Assembly: GCA_020353355.1 (NCBI GenBank)
Contig: CP070694.1
Location: 3,756,322 to 3,790,341, forward strand
DNA from: Desulfobacterales bacterium
GTDB lineage: Bacteria; Desulfobacterota; Desulfobacteria; Desulfobacterales; JAHEIW01
Length of the DNA stretch: 34,020 nucleotides
Reading direction: 5' to 3'
Under the pieces are notes generated by a model that was given only the letters and a program-made list of their open reading frames with translations, was not told the DNA's origin and made no database searches. Below, one piece after another: positions 1 to 9,600 of this stretch; position 1 is the first letter of the stretch; each line of letters starts with the position of its first letter. A program made the translations under genes and the position numbers.

Positions 1-55
1 CGCCGAACCTGTGAACACTTACCGATATTTTTATTGCGAATGGAAGGCTTTAAAT

Positions 56-886
56 ATGAACGGCTCAAATGCATACCCCCGTCTAACCAAATCCTATAAG
101 GGTGCCTACCCCTTCAAACTCGGCACAACATCCTTTATTTACCCTGATTATTATGTTCCCAACGTGCAACGGCTCGGGGCATTTTTCGATGAAATTGAAA
201 TACTGGTTTTTGAGAGCAGCGGCATGGAATCTCTTTTTTGCGGCGCGGTGATTGATGAACTTGTTCGCCTGGCAATGGAATTGAATCTGAGGTATAATAT
301 ACACCTGCCCACAGATATATCCATCAGTGATCATGATAGCCGACGACAGCGTTATGCCGTCGACACACTGGGTAGAATTATAGAGCGGATGTCACTGCTT
401 GCTCCGTCCTCCTATTGCCTGCACATCCCCTATAATGAGAGAAACTTTGAACGCCCCAACAAAAAAAAATGGTGCGAGCGAGTCAGAGCGAATCTCGAAA
501 GACTGCTCAGCGTCGGTATAGAGAACCATAAGCTGGCGATTGAAACCTTGGATTATCCGATTGACCTGTTAGAAGACGTTATCGGCGATCTGAATCTAAC
601 GATCTGCTTGGACGTGGGGCACCTTATCCGTTATGGATATGCGGTTGCGGACGTATATCATCGATATTTTGCCAACATTTCGAGCATTCATCTGCATGGC
701 GTGGAAAATGACCATGATCACGTGTCGTTAGAACGGCTGGCTGAAGAACATATCCATCCTGTGATGAGGATATTGAAGCGATTTGCAGGAATTGTGTCCT
801 TGGAAGTATTTTCCTACTCTGATCTAACTGGTTCGTTGCAATTTTTACAACGGTGCTATAAAAATATAAGTCCAACCGAGAGTTGA
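56..886 (+). CDS. cbiR: AP-endonuclease-like TIM-barrel metalloenzyme, probable cobamide-remodelling hydrolase CbiR
   Basis: The protein belongs to the sugar-phosphate isomerase / AP endonuclease 2-type TIM-barrel superfamily. The overall pattern (PFKLGTTSFIYP near the N-terminus, then FDEIEILVFES) resembles proteins annotated as CbiR, which hydrolyse the nucleotide loop of cobamides so that the corrinoid can be rebuilt with another lower ligand. Candidate metal ligands are visible in order: Glu in LAIETLDY (about residue 163), Asp and His in CLDVGH (about 186 and 189), His in SIHLHG (about 212-214) and Glu in SLEVFS (about 250). I chose ATG 56 because GGAAGG lies 8 bases upstream. The in-frame GTG at 11 sits inside a sequence matching the intergenic repeat words seen near 6590. 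The gene ends four bases into a possible TTG start of the recC frame. The superfamily call is firm; the cobamide role is an inference from remembered similarity, and no other cobalamin gene is visible. Confidence 0.66.
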   Translation: MNGSNAYPRLTKSYKGAYPFKLGTTSFIYPDYYVPNVQRLGAFFDEIEILVFESSGMESLFCGAVIDELVRLAMELNLRYNIHLPTDISISDHDSRRQRYAVDTLGRIIERMSLLAPSSYCLHIPYNERNFERPNKKKWCERVRANLERLLSVGIENHKLAIETLDYPIDLLEDVIGDLNLTICLDVGHLIRYGYAVADVYHRYFANISSIHLHGVENDHDHVSLERLAEEHIHPVMRILKRFAGIVSLEVFSYSDLTGSLQFLQRCYKNISPTES

Positions 887-915
887 ATTTATTGACAGCC
901 TCTGAGTTCTGTTCT

Positions 916-3900
916 ATGCCAAACCTAACCATTTATTTCAGCAATCAACTCGAAATTTTGGCTGAACAATTGGCCCAGATTGTTCGAATGCCGCTATCTT
1001 CTCCGTTAACCCCTGAAATCATTGTAATTCAAAGCAGGGGCATGGAGCGCTGGATTTCTATGGAGTTGGCCAAGCATAACGGCATATGGGCCAATTGCCA
1101 TTTTCCTTTTCCCAATGCCTTTCTGCAGGATATCTTTAAGCGCTTCATCAGCGATCTGCCGGAGTCGTCACCATGGGATCCAGAAATACTGACATTTACC
1201 GTAATGAAGACGCTCCTTGCCTGCATCGGACAGCCGGGTTTTAAAAGCTTGAACGCGTATCTCGATGATGATCCGAATCACCTTAAATTATTTCAACTTT
1301 CACAAAAAATTGCCGGAACATTTGATCAATATTTAGTTTTTCGACCGGAACAAGTGCTCGGCTGGGAAGACGGCGCCGAAGCCGATGACCATTTTCATTC
1401 CTGGCAGGCAATCCTGTGGCGGGAACTTGTAAAAATAAATGGACTCGGGCATCGGGCTCGATTACGCAGAGATTTACTTGCGATGATGGCCAGCGGATTC
1501 AATGAAACCGAATATTTGCCGGAAAGAATTTCTGTATTTGGAATATCATATTTGCCGCTGTTTCATCTGGAGGCCTTTGCGGCGATGTCCCGCTACACGT
1601 CGGTTGCCTTTTTCCTTTTAAATCCATGTAAAGAATATTGGACGGATATCGTTTCGCAAAAACAGCAACACCGAATTCGACGTAAATATCAGGATACCGC
1701 AGATATCTCTGCCGAACTTCATCTCGAAGAAGGTCATCGGCTGCTGGCGTCAATGGGAAATCTCGGCAAAGATTTTTTTCACCTGCTGAGTAATTTTGAC
1801 TGTGAAATCCATGAACTTTTTGTTGAACCACCGATTCACGATATGCTGTCTTGCATTCAGGCCGATATTTTAAATCTTCAAATCAGAAGACAGGTTGAAC
1901 CAAACCATGGCAGCGAGTCATCATTCGGATCATCTCCAAAAGATCCGCTTCGGGTGACAGACGGGGATACGTCGATTCAAATCCATTGTTGCCACAGTCC
2001 CATGCGCGAAATAGAGGTGCTGCAGGATAACTTGTTGGCGATGTTTGAAGAAAATCCCGAGCTGCGGCCCAAAGACATCATTGTTATGGCTCCTGACATC
2101 GAGTCCTATGCCCCATATGTTCATGCCGTTTTCGATGCACAGACGAATCCAGCGCATAGAATCCCATTCAGCATCGCCGACCAAACCGCCCGCAAGGAAT
2201 GCCCCTTGATGGACGGTTTTTTTGCCTTACTCGATCTTAAAGACAGCCGACTGGGGGGTGCCCAAGTACTCAGATTATTGGAATATCCGTCTGTTAAAAT
2301 TAATTTCGGCTTCGCCGATTCGGACATTCACGCCATCGAGCGCTGGATCAAGCACATCCAGATCCGGTGGGGCAGGGATGAGTACGATCGATTAAAATTC
2401 GGCCTTCCCCGTTTTTCCGAGAACACCTGGCGACACGGAATCGAAAGACTACTTCTGGGTTATGCCATGCCGGGTTATCAACGGGAGATGTTTGAGGGAA
2501 TCCTTCCTTACGATGATATTGAAGGAGAGGATGTCACGGTACTGGGAAAATTTGTAGAATTTGCCGAGCAGGTCTTTCGCTGCGTAGACATCCTAGAACA
2601 TCCCAAAACCCTCAGTGGCTGGAAAGATGCGTTGCACGTCATGCTTGAACAATTCTTTGCTGCGGATGAAAATATCGAAAGAGAAATACAGACGTTGCGA
2701 AACCTTTGCGACGAATTGGCGGATCGTCAAAAGCAATCCGGTTTTGATGAAACGATTGAACTTGAGGTCATTCGCGCCTATCTTAGCGGTCGCCTGGAAT
2801 CAACTGGTTTTCGTTCCGGTTTTATGTCGCGGGGTGTTACATTTTGTGCCATGTTGCCCATGCGAAGCATTCCATTCAAGGTCATCTGTTTGGTTGGATT
2901 GAATGCAGATGCCTTCCCAAGGGATTTGCAACCGGTGAGTTTTGACCTGGTTGCGAACAACCCCAGAATTGGTGATCGTTCCCGCCGAAATGATGATAAA
3001 TATCTTTTTCTCGAATCGATTATATCCGCCAGAAAAAAGCTATACATTTCCTATGTCGGTAAAAGCATTCAGGACAACTCTCGGATACCGCCATCGGTGC
3101 TGGTCAGCGATCTGTTGGATGCAATAGAGGAAAGCTTTTATCTCCCGGGAAAAAATATCCGCAAGCACGTGATTGTCGACCACGGCTTGCAGACCTTTTC
3201 TGTGGTTTATTTTCAGGGAGATCCAAAAAGTTTCAGTTATTCTCAAGAAGATATGTTGGCCAGTACGCAAAGACAATCTCCCGGGGCGTCTGCCCTGCCT
3301 TTTATTTCCAAAAAGCTGGATCTGACGGCGGAGGAGATTCAAGAATGGAAATCTATTGATATCGACACCTTATTTTTATTTTTTTCAAATCCTGCCAGAT
3401 TTTTACTCGAAAGGCGCATCGGCGTTTTTCTGGATACAACGACAACGACAACCGCGGAGCGAGAAAATATTGAATTAACGGCGCTGGAGGAATACATTGT
3501 CTCGCAAAATCTCTTCAACAGCCGGCGATCCGGTATGGATCTTCAAGATTTTCGTCCGATTCAACATGCGCTCGGTCAACTTCCCCCCGGCCAGGTGGGC
3601 GATGTGCTCTACAATGAAATGAGCCTTGATGCCGATGCCTTCGTCAATCGGATCACAGCCTATACCCAGACCAAAATTTCCGACCCACTTGACGTCGATT
3701 GCGATATCTCGGGTTTTCAGCTTAACGGCCGTCTCACAGACATCTACGAGCGTGGATATGTTCATTTACGCTATGCCAATCGCAAAGCAACAGACCTCTT
3801 GAGATTGTGGATCTATCATTTGATCTATTGTAGCCTGAAACCTGAAAATTGGCCGTCGGACAGCTTTCTCATCAACAAAAACGGTGCGATAAAAGTAAGC

Positions 3901-4218
3901 TATGCTCCCCAATACAGAGAGATTCTGGAATTACTGGTTCAATTATTTTGGCAAGGGCTGGCGGAACCCATCCATTTTTTCCCGGAATCATCCCTGGAAT
4001 ACGTTGAGCAAATGCTAAGAAATCCAGATGATCGGCCGCGGGCGTTAATGCGTGCCAGAAGAAAGTGGTTGGGCGGCGAATATCAGCGCGGTGAATCAGA
4101 AGATGCCTATTATCAACTGTGTTTCAGAAACATGGATCCGCTTGACGTGTCCTTTGAAAAAATCGCCAACCGTATCTATCTCCCGCTGTTGGCGCATCGC
4201 ACGGAGATGAAACTTTAA
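916..4218 (+). CDS. recC: Exodeoxyribonuclease V gamma subunit RecC
   Basis: RecC is the Chi-scanning, nuclease-dead subunit of the RecBCD helicase-nuclease that processes double-strand breaks for recombination. The length of about 1100 residues matches the E. coli protein (about 1120). The N-terminus reads MPNLTIYFSNQLEILAEQL, the usual beta-strand plus SNxLE opening. It is followed by the RecC signature IIVIQSRGMERWISMELA and then CHFPFPNAFL. Further on, FKVICLVGLNADAFPRD and DDKYLFLESIISARKKLYIS match the inactive helicase motifs of the family. I chose ATG 916 because the family begins at this point; an in-frame TTG at 883 overlapping the upstream stop would add 11 residues. recB and recD lie downstream but are separated from recC by three unrelated genes, so one transcript cannot be assumed. 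The identification is secure; the exact start is not. Confidence 0.95.
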   Translation: MPNLTIYFSNQLEILAEQLAQIVRMPLSSPLTPEIIVIQSRGMERWISMELAKHNGIWANCHFPFPNAFLQDIFKRFISDLPESSPWDPEILTFTVMKTLLACIGQPGFKSLNAYLDDDPNHLKLFQLSQKIAGTFDQYLVFRPEQVLGWEDGAEADDHFHSWQAILWRELVKINGLGHRARLRRDLLAMMASGFNETEYLPERISVFGISYLPLFHLEAFAAMSRYTSVAFFLLNPCKEYWTDIVSQKQQHRIRRKYQDTADISAELHLEEGHRLLASMGNLGKDFFHLLSNFDCEIHELFVEPPIHDMLSCIQADILNLQIRRQVEPNHGSESSFGSSPKDPLRVTDGDTSIQIHCCHSPMREIEVLQDNLLAMFEENPELRPKDIIVMAPDIESYAPYVHAVFDAQTNPAHRIPFSIADQTARKECPLMDGFFALLDLKDSRLGGAQVLRLLEYPSVKINFGFADSDIHAIERWIKHIQIRWGRDEYDRLKFGLPRFSENTWRHGIERLLLGYAMPGYQREMFEGILPYDDIEGEDVTVLGKFVEFAEQVFRCVDILEHPKTLSGWKDALHVMLEQFFAADENIEREIQTLRNLCDELADRQKQSGFDETIELEVIRAYLSGRLESTGFRSGFMSRGVTFCAMLPMRSIPFKVICLVGLNADAFPRDLQPVSFDLVANNPRIGDRSRRNDDKYLFLESIISARKKLYISYVGKSIQDNSRIPPSVLVSDLLDAIEESFYLPGKNIRKHVIVDHGLQTFSVVYFQGDPKSFSYSQEDMLASTQRQSPGASALPFISKKLDLTAEEIQEWKSIDIDTLFLFFSNPARFLLERRIGVFLDTTTTTTAERENIELTALEEYIVSQNLFNSRRSGMDLQDFRPIQHALGQLPPGQVGDVLYNEMSLDADAFVNRITAYTQTKISDPLDVDCDISGFQLNGRLTDIYERGYVHLRYANRKATDLLRLWIYHLIYCSLKPENWPSDSFLINKNGAIKVSYAPQYREILELLVQLFWQGLAEPIHFFPESSLEYVEQMLRNPDDRPRALMRARRKWLGGEYQRGESEDAYYQLCFRNMDPLDVSFEKIANRIYLPLLAHRTEMKL

Positions 4219-4232
4219 CTTCTGGTGTAAGT

Positions 4233-4409
4233 AGGTTTCAGGTGTCAATTGTCGGGTGTCAGGGTAAATAATTTAGGAATTGCGTATTAAGGAATTTAGG
4301 AATTGAATGAATTCTTCCGATTTAATTCCTGAATCCCTGAATTCCTTAATTCCTGAACACCTTAATTTTTCTACTAGCCTTTTCTGACACCTGACACCTG
4401 AATACTGAA
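4233..4409. repeat. Nested inverted-word repeat (families A and D) between recC and fha
   Basis: The outer arms, 4233-4263 and 4384-4409, carry the word CAGGTGTC/GACACCTG two or three times in opposite orientation. Inside them, 4273-4308 repeats (T)TAGGAATT and 4322-4365 repeats its complement AATTCCT(G/T)AA. The whole segment can fold as one long imperfect hairpin with an outer G+C-richer stem and an inner A+T-rich stem. It has no coding potential. The outer words recur near 14340, 20323, 25295 and 32464, and the inner words recur near 26230. Confidence 0.85.
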
Positions 4410-4452
4410 AACTTAGTTAAAACTTATTCTAACAGACCAAAGGGGTGGACAC

Positions 4453-4827
4453 ATGGCAATGATCGTTCAATTACATGAAGGTGTAGTCATAAAAAAATTT
4501 GAGCTGGATAAACCGAAACTGCGTATCGGTCGAAATCCTGACAGTGATATTTTTATTGATGATGGCGTCGTCAGTGCTCAACATGCAGTCATAGAAATGA
4601 AGCAGCCCTCGAAGGGCACAGCGGAATATTACATTAAGGATTTGGGAAGCACCAACAGCACTTTTGTGAACGGCACCCAAATTACCAGCAAAAAATTAGA
4701 ACACAATGATATCATTCGGGTGGGTTGGAATAATTTTAAATTTATCGATGAAACCAAAAAGGATCCGGATAAAACGGCAAAAATCCATAAAAGCTGGATA
4801 CCGGGAGTGTACTATACAAAAGACTAG
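4453..4827 (+). CDS. FHA-domain protein
   Basis: This is a 124-residue protein that is almost entirely one forkhead-associated domain, a phosphothreonine-binding beta sandwich. The conserved residues are present: Gly26-Arg27 in LRIGRNPDSD, Ser41-x-x-His44 in VSAQHAVIE, the loop LGSTNSTFVNG at about 64-74, and the final strand DIIRVGWNNFKF. The C-terminal 25 residues look like a flexible tail. The start ATG has AGGGGTGG just upstream (4441-4448). There is no signal peptide or membrane segment, so it should be cytoplasmic. No Ser/Thr kinase or phosphatase is present in the window, and its partner is unknown. It sits between recC and a FliK-like gene, separated from both by repeat-filled gaps of over 200 bases, so it is probably not tightly co-transcribed with either. 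Confidence 0.9.
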   Translation: MAMIVQLHEGVVIKKFELDKPKLRIGRNPDSDIFIDDGVVSAQHAVIEMKQPSKGTAEYYIKDLGSTNSTFVNGTQITSKKLEHNDIIRVGWNNFKFIDETKKDPDKTAKIHKSWIPGVYYTKD

Positions 4828-4886
4828 CAAGAAAATTTCATTTTTTGGAATTCAAAGCGATTTAATTTAAAGACTTGGAGCCGGTT

Positions 4887-5027
4887 AAAATCCGAAATCC
4901 GAATATCGAAATCCGAAACAATCTCGAATTACCAAAATTCAAATGACCGAAACCACATCTGTTTTGAATTTAGAATTTGGGCCGTTCGGATTTATTTCGA
5001 ATTTCGTGCTTCGTGCTTCGAATTTTG
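4887..5027. repeat. A+T-rich inverted-word repeat (family B, CGAAATCCGAA type)
   Basis: The left part (4887-4953) reiterates AATCCGAA, ATATCGAAA and CAAAATTCAAA. The right part (4961-5027) carries their complements GAATTTAGAATTTGG, TTCGGATTT, TTTCGAATTTCG and GTGCTTCG(AATTTTG). The words appear in both orientations but in shuffled order, so this is an imperfect inverted repeat. It fills most of the 233-base gap between the FHA gene and the FliK-like gene. It contains no plausible gene. Confidence 0.8.
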
Positions 5028-5102
5028 TAAGATGATATCATTACACATGAACCATGAATATTGGATTTTTCTGACGTGGTTGACCGTCGCACGGACAAAC
5101 GT

Positions 5103-6266
5103 ATGGATATTTCCCCTTTAATCAACGTCTTTCTTGATTCGAAAATAAACGAAACTGGCATCGCCCAGGTTACACTTAAGCCGGGAGATGTTCTTCGTAT
5201 AAAGATTGTTGAGAATTTTGATGACCAGCTGGTATTGGCTGACTTTGGAAGATTTCGGGCAAAGGCGGAGATAAAATTTCCGGTAAAACCCGGTGAAGAA
5301 TTCATGGCCAAAGTGGTCGACACCGGAAGTCAACTTCGATTGCGTGTGGTTCATCCTGATAAAGATGCCGTCGATCGGATTTTGGGTAAATTCGAATTTT
5401 TGTCCGATGAAACATTTCAACAAAGTCGATCAGAAATCCAGCGGGTTTATCGTCAAATACACCATCTGGCAGATACCCAGAAATTGCCCCGGGCTATTGT
5501 CCGGGCCTTAAGCAATACTCACAATCATTTTGCAGCCCTGACATTTGGTGAAAATACCGCGAAATTAGCTTCTGACCTTCGAACCTACATTGAACGGTCA
5601 GGGTTTTTCTTTGAAAAGCGACTCGAAGATATTCTTTGTAAACTGGTTGAAAGCAGTGCAAAATTATCCTCAAAAAACGTGATAGATTCGGCTGAAGTCA
5701 AAAGAATTCTTGCCACAGATCTAAAACCGAATCTTCTCCGGTTACACGATTTATTTGACGTCAAAGAAACGACACCACCATCTGCCGAAACCAAAAACTT
5801 GGCAAAAATCAAATCCGCAGTGGATAACTTGCTGTCCGATATCGCCAATCAGCAAAGCCTGGCAGTCAAGAGGCAACTTCATCCGGATCCTTTTCACGTT
5901 TTGACTTTTTTCTTGCCGTTAAAAGAAAACGATCAAAAAGCAAAATTAAAAGTGTATTATCCCAAAAAGAAAAAAGACACTGCCAAAAATGGTTTTAAAA
6001 TATCCATATTGCTGAATATGAAGCCAATGGGTGAGATCCGCTCCGACCTTTTGCTTTTGAATAAAGATTTGACCATCACTTTTTTTGTAAAGGATGACAT
6101 GCACAAACGGGCAATAGATCGTAATTCTCCGGAAATTAAGAGATCTTTGCAGCATTTGTTTGACTATCTGATTGTCCGGACGGTTATTTCCGACAAAAAG
6201 ATTGAAGATTTTCATCGGGAAGATTGGAATTTTGCCGAAGACAAACGGGTCAATGTGAGAATTTAA
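5103..6266 (+). CDS. FliK-like (flagellar hook-length control family) protein, divergent
   Basis: This soluble protein of about 387 residues has no obvious catalytic motif. The N-terminal part (ISPLINVFLDSKINETGIAQ, then LKPGDVLRIKIVENFDDQLVLADFG) looks like a small beta-rich domain. The C-terminal 130 residues (DPFHVLTFFLPLKEND, ILLNMKPMGEIRSDLLL, LTITFFVKDD, then a terminal helix pair) resemble the Flg_hook domain of FliK. The neighbour supports this: its stop overlaps by one base the start of an FlhB C-terminal-domain homologue, the FliK/FlhB-type pairing also seen in Bacillus ylqG-ylqH. No flagellar genes are nearby. The start is uncertain. I prefer ATG 5103, with TTG 5061 as an in-frame alternative adding 14 residues; neither has a clear ribosome binding site. 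The functional assignment is a context-assisted inference. Confidence 0.6.
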   Translation: MDISPLINVFLDSKINETGIAQVTLKPGDVLRIKIVENFDDQLVLADFGRFRAKAEIKFPVKPGEEFMAKVVDTGSQLRLRVVHPDKDAVDRILGKFEFLSDETFQQSRSEIQRVYRQIHHLADTQKLPRAIVRALSNTHNHFAALTFGENTAKLASDLRTYIERSGFFFEKRLEDILCKLVESSAKLSSKNVIDSAEVKRILATDLKPNLLRLHDLFDVKETTPPSAETKNLAKIKSAVDNLLSDIANQQSLAVKRQLHPDPFHVLTFFLPLKENDQKAKLKVYYPKKKKDTAKNGFKISILLNMKPMGEIRSDLLLLNKDLTITFFVKDDMHKRAIDRNSPEIKRSLQHLFDYLIVRTVISDKKIEDFHREDWNFAEDKRVNVRI

Positions 6267-6532
6267 TGAAGAAAAAAACCTCAAAGGCCGTTGCATTAAC
6301 CTACGACGTCAGGAAAAATAAAGCGCCGAGGGTTGTCGCCAAAGGAAAAGGCTATCTCGCAGATAAGATCATCGAAATCGCCAAGCAACATGATGTGCCC
6401 TTATACGAGGATAAGAATCTGGTACAGGTACTCGAAGCACTTGACCTTGAGACCGAAATTCCCCCGGAATTATATCGGGCCGTCGCGGAAGTCCTGGCAT
6501 TTATCTATCGAATAAATAATAAAGAGTTGTGA
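6266..6532 (+). CDS. FlhB C-terminal-domain homologue (FhlB type)
   Basis: This 88-residue protein matches only the cytoplasmic domain of FlhB/YscU, the export-gate protein that switches substrate specificity in flagellar and type III secretion. The diagnostic stretches are AVALTYDVRKNKAPRVVAKG, then ADKIIEIAKQHDVPLYEDKN and LVQVLEALDLETEIPPELYRAVAEVLAFIYRIN. The NPTH autocleavage site of true FlhB is absent, as are all transmembrane helices, so it cannot be the export-gate component itself. The start ATG at 6266 overlaps the TAA of the FliK-like gene (TAATG), implying translational coupling. In some bacteria such stand-alone domains can substitute for the FlhB cytoplasmic domain; whether that happens here is unknown. 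The family call is confident. Confidence 0.87.
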   Translation: MKKKTSKAVALTYDVRKNKAPRVVAKGKGYLADKIIEIAKQHDVPLYEDKNLVQVLEALDLETEIPPELYRAVAEVLAFIYRINNKEL

Positions 6533-6638
6533 GCGTTCAAGGTTCAGCGTTCTGAGGTTAAAGATCTAGATAACCCAGAACCCTGAACGCTGAACCTGTG
6601 AACCTTTGAGCCCTGAACGATGAACCCTGAATCTTTGA
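6533..6638. repeat. Inverted-word repeat (family C, CTGAACGCTGAACC type) upstream of recB
   Basis: The left arm, 6533-6563, reads as GTTCAAGGTTCAGCGTTCTGAGG words. A small palindromic centre (ATCTAGAT, 6563-6570) follows. The right arm (6571-6638) carries AACCCTGAACGCTGAACC, TGTGAACC, CCCTGAACGATGAACCCTGAA. The last words run directly into the GAAGGG ribosome binding site of recB. The same words occur at bases 4-16 of the window, just upstream of the first gene. Confidence 0.82.
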
Positions 6639-6648
6639 AGGGTTTGAA

Positions 6649-9600
6649 ATGAAAGCCTTCAACATTATAAATAGCCCGTTATCCGGGACCAACCTGATTG
6701 AAGCCAGCGCTGGTACCGGCAAAACTTATACCATCGAAGGTTTGTTTGTCCGGCTTATACTGGAAAAACAACTGTTGGTCGATCAAATCTTGGTGGTGAC
6801 ATTTACCAATGCCGCCACCGAAGAGCTTCGAGATCGAATCCGAAACAAACTGCGGCAGGCCAAGGAAGGTTTTTCCACAGGCTCAAGTGACGATCCCCTG
6901 GTCAACTCGTGGGTGAAGCACCACGGCCATCCGAGGCTAGCGCTTCAATCGATCCATGAGGCGTTGATTAATTTTGATCAAGCTGCAATTTTTACCATCC
7001 ACGGATTTTGTCAGAGAATTTTATATGAAAATGCTTTCGAGACGGGTAATCTGTTCGATGCGGAACTGATAACAGATCAAACCGACATGATTCAAGAAAT
7101 TGTCGATGATTTTTGGCGCACGAATTTCTATACGGCACCCCTGGAATTTGTCAATTATGTGATCCGTACGAAAAAAGGTCCCAAAAGCTTTTCCAAGCTG
7201 CTCTCCAACGTCAAAGCTTCAACTGTTAAAATCATACCTCAACTTGACAAACCGCGACTTAACAATCTGCAGCCATATCGTGAGGCCTATCAGCGGCTCA
7301 AACGGGTATGGTCACCATCACGAGAGTCAGTTATCCAAACGCTTAAAAATCCGGCGTTGAGTGGTACATATTACGGTAGCCTGAAGCCGGATTCTACCAT
7401 AGCCACGTTGACGAATCGGGACTTGAAAATTTTGCCGCTGATGGAATCCATGGACCAATTAGCGGATTCAAAAAGCAACGGCTTTCCATTATTCAATGAT
7501 TTTGTAAAATTTACCTCAAGCTACATTTCTAAAGCTACTAGAAAAAACCAATCTCCTCCCGCCCATGACTTTTTCAACCTCTGTGATGAGGTGTACCAAT
7601 TTGCCAACGCTCTCCAAACCGAGATGGACCATTACGTGCTGTATTTGAAAACGCGCCTCTTCGATTTTGCCAAGAAAGAATTGCAGCAGAGAAAAACGAA
7701 GAAGAATATCTGGTATTTCGATGACTTGTTGACACTGGTGAAAAATGCCCTGGAAACATCACGGGGCAATGCACTGGTAGATTCTGTTCGACAAAAATTC
7801 AAGGCCGCCTTGGTCGATGAATTTCAGGATACCGATGACATCCAATACAACATATTCACGCGACTATTTTCGACCAAGGATCATCTGTTGTTTATGATTG
7901 GAGATCCCAAACAGGCCATTTATGGTTTCCGGGGGGCCGATATATTTTCCTATATGAAGGCCGCACGCCATGTGACCTCAAAATTTACGCTGGCCAAAAA
8001 CTGGCGATCCGATCCTGGTCTGATCGCGGCGGTAAATAACATCTTTTCAAATGTGAATCTGCCGTTTGTATTCAATGAAATTCCGTTTGAAAAAGGAAAA
8101 GCCGGAAAACACGACTCAGCCGGGCAACACAATGAAGCCCCCCCGCTGACCATATGGTTTCTAGGTTCAAATACCATCAACGGCGAGAAAAAGATCATAT
8201 CCAAAACAGATGCCGCGCAATTCATAGCCGGCGCGGTTGCCGAGGAGATTTGCCAATTGATTACACCCGGCCCATCGAGTGTGGCACCGGGTGATATCGC
8301 GGTTTTGGTGCGCAAAAACAAGCAAGCGCAACTGATAAAGCATCACTTATCGGCCAAAGGTATCCCGTGTGTTCTCTATAGCACCGGAAACATTTTCGAT
8401 TCGCACGAAGCCATGGAAATGGAGAAAATCTTGATCAGTATTTCAGAACCCAGAAATTTTGCTTATTTGAAAGCAGCATTGGTCATGGATATGATGGGCC
8501 TGAGCGGGGACCAATTGGTTTCCGCGGATCAAGACTCTCTGTGGTGGGAGCGGCGGCTCTCTCAGTCCCAAGAATATTTTCGGGTATGGAATAATCATGG
8601 CTTCATACGCATGTTTCGACTGATTTTGGCAAATGAACATGTCAAAGAGCGTCTCTTGGCGTTTGTCGATGGCGAACGCAGATTGACCAATGTTCTTCAC
8701 CTGGCCGAAATTCTTCACCACGAGTCAATTGAAAAAAATCTGGGAATTAGCGGCCTCATAAAATGGCTGGCCGAGCAGCGCAATCCGTCCACAGCGCGTC
8801 TAGAAGAGCACCAACTTCGCCTCGAAAGCGATGATCATGCAGTTAAAATCGTCACCATTCATAAAAGCAAAGGGTTGGAATATCCGATTGTGTTTTGTCC
8901 GTTTGCCTGGGAAGGCACAGCGCCAGATCCAAACGAGGTGGTCTTTCACGATATCGACCGGGATATGCAATTGACCTTTGACTTGGGTACTGAATTGCAC
9001 GCCCGGCATCATTTGTTGGCCCAGCATGAACTTTTGGCTGAAAATCTGAGATTGTTATATGTTGCGCTCACCCGCGCAAAACAGCACTGTTACCTTGCTT
9101 GGGGACGCATTAATACTGCTGAAACATCTGCAATGGCGTACCTGTTGCACGGCTCGGGAGTCTCAACAAAGGACATTAGAAACAGCGATATTATCGGATC
9201 GTTAAAAGAGATTTTGGGACAGAAGACAGAAGATGAGCTATTTGCCGAGTTGGAGCATCTTGCTCGCCAATCGAAGGACAGCATCGCCGTGGTTCCGCTG
9301 CCGATGGCTTCGGAGCGAACCTATAGGATTCCCAAAGAACAAGATGGGCAGTTGGTTTGTCGGAACTTTCTGGGAAGCATTGACCACTTTTGGAAAATAT
9401 CAAGTTATTCATCGCTGGTATCTCCCCATGCAGCGGACATCGATTTGCCGGATCACGATGCCTACCGGATTTCCATCACTCGTTCTTTCGATCCGTTATC
9501 AGATGATATGCATTTGCCGGATAATTACCGCTTCGATGATATTTTCTTTTTCCCCAGAGGTGCCAGGGCCGGTATTTTTTTTCATGACCTTTTTGAACAC

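Noticed and set aside
883-915. TTG 883 as the start of recC
   Set aside because: It overlaps the preceding stop and could be coupled, but RecC proteins begin at the MPNLTIYFSN segment encoded from ATG 916; kept only as an alternative.
4887-5027. CRISPR-like array of short repeats
   Set aside because: The reiterated words are 8-12 bases without unique spacers of constant length and appear in both orientations, unlike a CRISPR array.
7950-8321. 123-codon minus-strand ORF within recB
   Set aside because: It is a shadow of the RecB helicase domain reading frame, with no protein-like features of its own.
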